Positions 58,319-64,000 of a stretch of DNA of 64,000 nucleotides are shown here, piece by piece. Every line of letters begins with the position of its first letter. Within the stretch, counting starts at the first letter, position 1. The position numbers and the translations under genes were made by a program. The notes beneath the pieces are model-generated. The model was not told the origin of the DNA. It made no database searches and worked only from the letters and a program-made list of their open reading frames with translations. Source of the DNA: Rosa chinensis (taxonomy: Eukaryota; Streptophyta; Magnoliopsida; Rosales; Rosaceae); NCBI RefSeq assembly GCF_002994745.2, contig NC_037094.1, positions 14,941,001 to 15,005,000 on the forward strand. Direction: 5' to 3'.

Positions 58319-60174
58319 GGCTTAGTTTGAGATTGCTGTGAAAAGAAGCACTTCTGAAATTGCTGTGAAAAGAAGCAGCTGAGGTGTTTAGTAAACTGTT
58401 TTTAAAAGTGTTGTGAGAATGAAAAGAAATTTCTAGGTGTTTGGTAAGTTGCAAGATAAAAGTGTTTTGGATGGGTATAATTACCAAAATGATTATACAT
58501 GTTAAGATATACTACTAAAATACATAATTTTATTTTTTGATTATGTAACCATACCAAAAAAAAAAATTCATGAATTATCCTTGTACCCTTGCTTGAACCG
58601 AATAAAACATATTATGTTTTACTATTGGGTATCCATTTTCTTCTAATGTATGACATTTGATCACATGGAAATATTGAGCTTGAACATGAACACCATCAAT
58701 AGGGCCAATACAATCCTACAAATTAGTGAAAAGCACAGTTATATCAATAAATTTGATCAAGGTTGTTCCACTTGATACTCTGCCTGGTAAAGAAAAGTAC
58801 ATCTTATATCAACTGTAATGCAAATTCTTCACATCCCAAGGGAAGAAGGGAAGAAGTGAAAGATTTGATACATTGATAAGTTGAAAATTTGAGATCTCAC
58901 AATTGCAAGATAATACAATCAAAGAGTCATATACGAAAATCTAAAATCTTAACATCACCTCATAAAATTAGTAAGGTGAAATTTTACGATGTCGGTAATT
59001 ATTAAGGACCTCAGGAATAATTATTGAGATTTTTCATAAGGTGAAATTCTTGATTTAAGAGTGTGATAATAAAATACACGACACGATGAGTACGTGAAAA
59101 TTTTCAAGGAATTTTTCGGACACCCAAACTATTTATTATGAATTTTCAAGGTTTGGGAAATATGGAAATTCATTTTAGATAAAAAGAAAATGTCTTGATG
59201 AGATCTGAACCATTGAAATTAGCACCGCTTGATCTGAGCAGTTGAAAATCATTCAAAGGAGACTATATAAGGCCTAGATCGTATTTGACGACCCAGAACT
59301 GTCGAGAAGGTTTTAGAACGCTCGACCCATTTTGGCGACTCGGCGACTATGACCCGACCGGAACTCCCTTGTCCGACGGCATACCGGTCACGTTCGACGC
59401 GTCTTGTCATCATGGTTCCACCTGTGGTCATGGATCGTCCATGCATGGAGCGAGGAGAGATAATCGAAGCTGGAAAGCTTCGAGTCTTCCGGCGGTTCCG
59501 ATGCATTTTCCGACGATCCAAGAGGTATGGAAATGGGTCCTCTCGTCGTGCTCTACGTCTTGATGTAATTAGTTTCTGTTTTTGATTGACTTTTGAACGA
59601 ATGTTATTTTTGGGAGGTTTCGGATACCGCCGCTGTTATGATTTTCGGCAATAGTTCTGGAGTCTCTTGCCTCTTCTCCGACGTTCTGAACACAGTTGCA
59701 CCTGGTCAAGCTTAATCCGTTGAATGGATGGACCAATTTGAAAGAATTGGAATGGGTAAAGTTGTGGAGATGATGAACAACGAGGGAACTTTCCTCGGGT
59801 TGTCGTGTTCTTGGTCGGAGAATTGCTAAGGGGAGAGAAGAATCGGTGAGACAGTCACAGAGAGAAGGAAAAGATGTTGGCGAAGGAAGAATGCATTGAG
59901 TTCGACATAACAGAAGGAATGGTGGTGTAAAACTCATAAAAGCATGAGGACAATTTTGGGAGTTCATTAAATTTCATTAATTCTCCGCGTTCTTGGGTTG
60001 ATTCCTACAGAAGCAGATTTCCAAAGCTCCTCAAAGTAGCTTCTCTATTTCCACTATTTTGAGAATCGCTTCCGACCAAAAGCAGTCTTTGGAAGGTTTA
60101 CCAAACAGCTAAAAAAAATTTCAGAAGTGCTTTTGGGCTCAAAAGCAGTTCTAAAAGCATTCCCAAACTAAGCC
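58319..60174. mobile_element. PIF/Harbinger-like TIR element upstream of XPB
   Basis: The ends GGCTTAGTTTGAGATTGC and GCATTCCCAAACTAAGCC are inverted. TTA flanks both (58316-58318 and 60175-60177). The outer 150 bases on each side are AAAAGCAG/GAAGCACTTCTG-rich and mutually inverted. The middle, from about 58480 to 59990, differs and may be a further insertion with a TATA-like ACTATATAAGGCC at about 59263. No transposase is seen. Frames at 59249-59967 are not recognised. Confidence 0.7.
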
Positions 60175-60729
60175 TTATTCGAACGGAGATTTCTTCCATT
60201 TTCACTTTTTAGTTTTACGTTCAAGAAAATCTAGAATATGTGTCTGGCTCAAATTATAGGTTACTTGACCTAGTTGTAATAGGATTTAGAATTAGAGATG
60301 TTCTCGGAGATATTCATAAATATCCGATTAATTATACGATTATCTTTCCTTGTACAAATTTGATTCTATGTTTTGTAATCCTCTATATAAAGAGGCCCAT
60401 ATTATCAATGAAAGCATGACTCAATTCTCTCTCAATTTCAGTTTTCTTTGAACACTTTATCAACACAAACCTCTAACCTTGAAACAAATAGCCAAACCCT
60501 GATTCAAGAAGCTAAAACCTTAAATCCGAATATAAAACCTTGAACCCTTTTCTGCCTCCTCCACATAACTTGAAGCCTCGACCTCAGGAATCCAGAATCG
60601 GCAGCAGAACCACCAGAACCGGCCACCGGAAGCTCCATACAACCCGCAACAAATATTCCACCAGTTCACCATCTTTCGGATCTCCAATTTCCACAAAATT
60701 TTGTCAGTAGAAGCCCCTCTGTACCTACA

Positions 60730-61225
60730 TGTGCGTTTGCAAGCATAATTAGCTATAATGAGCCACGCCCATTATACCGCCAGGGGTATCGAATCTCACC
60801 AAGTGGGCGACCTGCGGCGACACAGCCAGGCGGGCTACCGCCCGAGCCAGGGATCGCCCCCAGTTCGCAGCTAACGCGCCGCCACGCGCCTCACCAAGTT
60901 GGCATCAGAAGCTCCAGACGCTGGGTGTCGAAGCACATCAGTCCCACATCGAAAACAAGAAGAAGATCAACCTTCTCCCTACCTATAAAAGGTTCTCTCC
61001 TCTCTCCTCATTAATTACGCATTTATTACTCATCTATCGCTATGCTGCCTATATACAGTGACTGACTTAGGCATCAGAGAAGTGAAGGCCGCCCAACGCG
61101 GTCTCCCTCTGACGCCCTGTCTCTCGTGTACAGCAAGCGGAAGTCATCAAATCCTAGGAGTAGCGGTCCGCCCACCGGACCCGCGTTAAACGAAGAATCG
61201 GCTACCGCCGGACTTTGAGCATTAA
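60730..61225 (+). repeat. LTR-like GC-rich segment in the copia leader
   Basis: The GC-rich segment includes TCCCACATCGAAAAC, a TATA box (CCTATAAAAGG, about 60983), TGACTGACTTAGGCATCAG and GCCGGACTTTGAGCATTAAC. These motifs occur together in plant LTRs. Termini and target duplication could not be set. It may be a nested solo LTR. Confidence 0.4.
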
Positions 61226-61324
61226 CACCCTCAATCTGAAGATTCAGGAATAGGAAGAAATATCACAAAAACAAGTCTAAAAGTTACTGAACCGGCAACT
61301 AAATTTTCTTGCAGAAAACCGACA

Positions 61325-61372
61325 GAAAATAGAAGAAGAAGAAGAAGAAGAAGAAAAAAAAAAAAAAAAAAG
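61325..61372. repeat. (GAA)n microsatellite and A run
   Basis: An AGAAGA repeat runs into about 18 A. It lies in the copia leader. Confidence 0.85.
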
Positions 61373-61963
61373 GCAGCTCAAGCCTAGCCTAAGCTGCGGC
61401 CCACTAACGTAAGCCACGTCAGCAGCCAGCCCCACTGCCACGTAATCACTGGACCCCACTGCCACGTCAGCACCAGTCAACGCTAGTCAACTCCAGTTGA
61501 CCGTTTCCGGTCAACTTTCTACAACTTTTCCGGCCACTTTCCTGCTACTTTTTCTTGTCAAATTTTCTGGCGGCCTATTTTAGGTATTATTTACTAAAAG
61601 TTTCCGTTTTTTAGTTTTTATTCAATTTCTTTTCTTTTTCTCAGGGACTTGCAAACTCCCTTCTTCTACCACGCTTTCTTCATCATAGGGGAGACCTAAT
61701 TAAGCAGAACTATGGGGGTTCGTGCTCACTCCAAGCTTGGAGCTTTTGAGATCTCCAAACTTAGAGTTTGTAGAGAATTTATGATCGACCACTTACGTCA
61801 TTGTTTCAATCTAATCCAACCCCTCTTGGAATCGAATTTGTTGGAAGCGAATATACTAAAAAATTCCTAATTTCTTGGAAGCGATTGCGCTAATAAATTT
61901 TATATGTTTTCGTGATAGCTTTTTCCGCTCCGAAACTAACCATTTTTCTTGTTTTCTTTCAAG

Positions 61964-63018
61964 ATGAGTAACCTGAACAAATTGGATTTTGCTCCATTGG
62001 GAACAACTGGCTCTGGATATCACGGGTGGGTTCGTGATGTCCGCCAGCATCTCAAGGCAAATGGAATCCTGGATACGATTCTCGAGCCTAGCCAGGACGC
62101 GTTAACTGTTGAGCAAGCTTAAGCTTTGGATGCAAATAAAGCAGCCATAGAGGCAAATAAGGCGAAAGCCATCATTCTAATGACTCATCATATGGATGAT
62201 TCGCTCCAGTACGAGTGTATGTATGAAGAAGACCCCAGAAGGCTGTGGGTCTCACTAGAAGAAAGATTTGGCAACGTCTGTGACTCCCTGCTTCCTGACC
62301 TATAAGTAAGATGGCATAGCATCCGCTTTTGTGATTTCAAGTCAATTCTTGACTACAACTCAGAAGCACTTCGCATTAAATATAATGGAATTATGTGGTA
62401 AAGAGATCACAGATGCGATGTTGATTGAGAAGACTCTCTCTACCTTTCCCGTCTCTGCATTGATGGTTGCTAAGAACTATCGAATTGATGTTACTGCAGA
62501 ATGAATCATAAGGTTTTATGAGCTCATTGGAGATATGAATGTCGCTGAAAAGCAAGACAACATCCTTGTGAAGAACTATAATTCGAGATCCGTGGAAACA
62601 GAGCATATTCCGGAATCCAATTATAGTCGCGCCCCTAAGAAAGGGCACCAAGAGCGAAACCCTAATCTTGGGGATACTTCTCGACATTTTGGTCCATATA
62701 ATCGCTCTACTTGGGAAGGTAACCGCCAAAATAGGCGAACACGGAACCGAAGAAGTCAACGTGGAAAGAGAGAGGGAGACAACGCCTCTGGCCATGTTAG
62801 TGGTGCCACCAATACTAACAGCCATCTAAATGACACTTTAAAAGAGCCTCAATCAATGAAGTCTGAGTAAAGAGATGTATATTCTCAATGTGGAGTATCC
62901 GGTCATTGGGTACACATTTGTGGAGCTCATGAAGAAATTATCACCGCCTACAAAGCATATTGTGAAGCAAGAGAAACTCACTATGTGGACCAAGATGATC
63001 AAGAAGATGATCTAGAGT
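61964..63018 (+). pseudogene. Copia gag relic
   Basis: From ATG 61964 the frame reads MSNLNKLDFAPLGTTGSGYH and continues with GWVRDVRQHLKANGILDTIL, the start typical of plant copia Gag. An in-frame TAA at 62120-62122 breaks it. LQYECMYEEDPRRLWVSLEE follows, then several frameshifts and stops. The zinc knuckle near 62885-62925 reads YSQCGVSGHWVHICG, in which the first Cys of C-x2-C-x4-H-x4-C is Tyr. Confidence 0.75.
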
Positions 63019-63586
63019 GAAAGGTTGAAGACTACAAATCTGGCTGGAATTAATAGATCGCTAATTCTGTTTAAGTCTTTATTTTTCCAAGAGATGTAAT
63101 AGGCAATTGCCATATTATTTTTGTAGTAGATGCCAATAGTTTCATCTTTCTTCAAAGAAGGCTCACCCAAAGTAAGTGTGATGTCTATGAAGGTTATGAG
63201 ATTAGTGATACTTAAGCGAGCCTTACTCCACCGACATCTCTCTACTCACCTGGTCACATTTAATTTGGAATTACCTAAAGAAGTTAGACGACTATCATTG
63301 TTTTGCATTAGCTAGCATTTTAGATTAGATTTTCTTTGGTCAAAGAGACAATGATGTAACTCCGTTGGCTTATGAATAAAATTTTAAGTTCTTTTCATTA
63401 TGACTCCATTTTGATTCTGAGCATATTACTTTTGCGACTACGATGGCTGAGTCATCAGTATTAATTCAAGGACATGGAATAGCCCAAGTTCCCCTGGCCA
63501 AATAACACCTTGATTACTATCACATAAACTCTCTACGCTTCTAGCGCAAATCGCACCTATGAATAGCCAACAGATTCCATGCGAAA

Positions 63587-63823
63587 ATGTATGTAGAGAA
63601 CGGAAATGGGTTCCTTTGCAACACCTCTAAAGATTGCAAACAAAGGCGCATCTTAGAGAAGTTTATATGTCTCTCTAGTGGACTCTATGTCCCTATCCGA
63701 GCTATTAAATCCAATAAAGCTACGAGAGAAAATATCTTGGATTTAGACACATATTGGCTTTATCACGACAGGATATGTCATCCTAGTCATGATATGATGA
63801 TCTGTCTACTAAAGACTTGTTGA
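63587..63823 (+). pseudogene. Copia GAG-pre-integrase fragment
   Basis: The frame contains SSGLYVPIRAIKSNKA and TYWLYHDRICHPSHDMMICL. These match the pre-integrase pattern in which a W-x-x-R-x-x-H-P run precedes the integrase zinc finger. It ends at TGA 63821-63823. No integrase core is visible before the window ends. Confidence 0.65.
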
Positions 63824-64000
63824 GAGAAAATCTGCACACAGTGAGCGTAAATGTCACCCAACATAATTTCACTCGTATTCATTTAGTGAATAGAGTTTTT
63901 ATTATTTCGGGTTCGACCCATTCAAGACAGAATGTGTCTCTTAATTACAATCCATTGTTACAGGGAAACACCCTTTGATTCCATTTATGAAAAAACCAAT

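Larger units (their letters stand above)
60190..64000 (+). mobile_element. Degenerate Ty1/copia-type element (runs off the window)
   Basis: An LTR-like stretch with TATA (CTATATAAAGAGGCCC, about 60383) leads to a long non-coding leader, a broken gag from 61964, a damaged zinc knuckle near 62890 and a GAG-pre-integrase-like frame at 63587-63823. The 3' part lies beyond the window. A second LTR-like stretch lies inside the leader (60730-61225). Confidence 0.7.

Overview
This is plant nuclear DNA, almost certainly from a eudicot. The evidence is intron-rich host genes with GT-AG splice sites and plant-only families (a CCT-motif protein, a small secreted LysM protein, a captured TCP domain), embedded in typical plant transposons (MULEs, Tourist-like MITEs, a Helitron, Ty3/gypsy and Ty1/copia elements, LINE remnants). 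A rosid such as a member of Rosaceae would fit, but the sequence alone does not prove it.

Host genes, left to right: a small LysM gene with an early stop (1917-2232, +); a seven-exon PLAC8-type gene, copy A (8095-11311, -), cut short by a nonsense codon; LysM relics (27.8 kb and 29.5-29.9 kb); an intact PLAC8-type gene, copy B (30950-34281, -); an intact CCT-motif gene (42121-43749, +); and an intact 20-exon XPB/ERCC3 DNA helicase gene (51842-58107, -). The order PLAC8 / CCT / XPB matches, from memory, the Arabidopsis At5g41390 / At5g41380 / At5g41370 block, so this looks like an old conserved neighbourhood. The PLAC8 pair, with LysM sequences on the same side of each copy, looks like a segmental duplication later stretched apart by transposons.

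Mobile DNA: a MULE-like element (2461-5093) carries a solo gypsy LTR (3368-5050). A decayed Helitron (14.4-27.0 kb) is split by a young 7.6-kb gypsy element (19046-26679, minus strand) with near-identical 2.0-kb LTRs, a 5-bp target duplication, a tRNA-Asp-type primer site and an odd extra LTR-flank junction at its 3' LTR. Tourist-like MITEs lie at 11.7-12.05, 36.1-36.7 (with another nested inside) and 58.3-60.2 kb. A Pack-MULE (37034-39080) with a perfect 9-bp target duplication carries an open TCP-domain fragment. LINE fragments lie at 0.4-0.7 and 50.3-51.07 kb, and a degenerate copia element fills 60.2-64 kb.

The most unusual items are the Pack-MULE with its TCP fragment, the extra LTR-flank-LTR junction, the roughly 300-bp tandem array upstream of the CCT gene, and the nonsense-truncated PLAC8 copy with its 22-nt microexon. 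I found no CRISPR array, rRNA gene or intact tRNA gene. All exon models were made by eye from splice consensus and protein-family similarity, and no database was searched.
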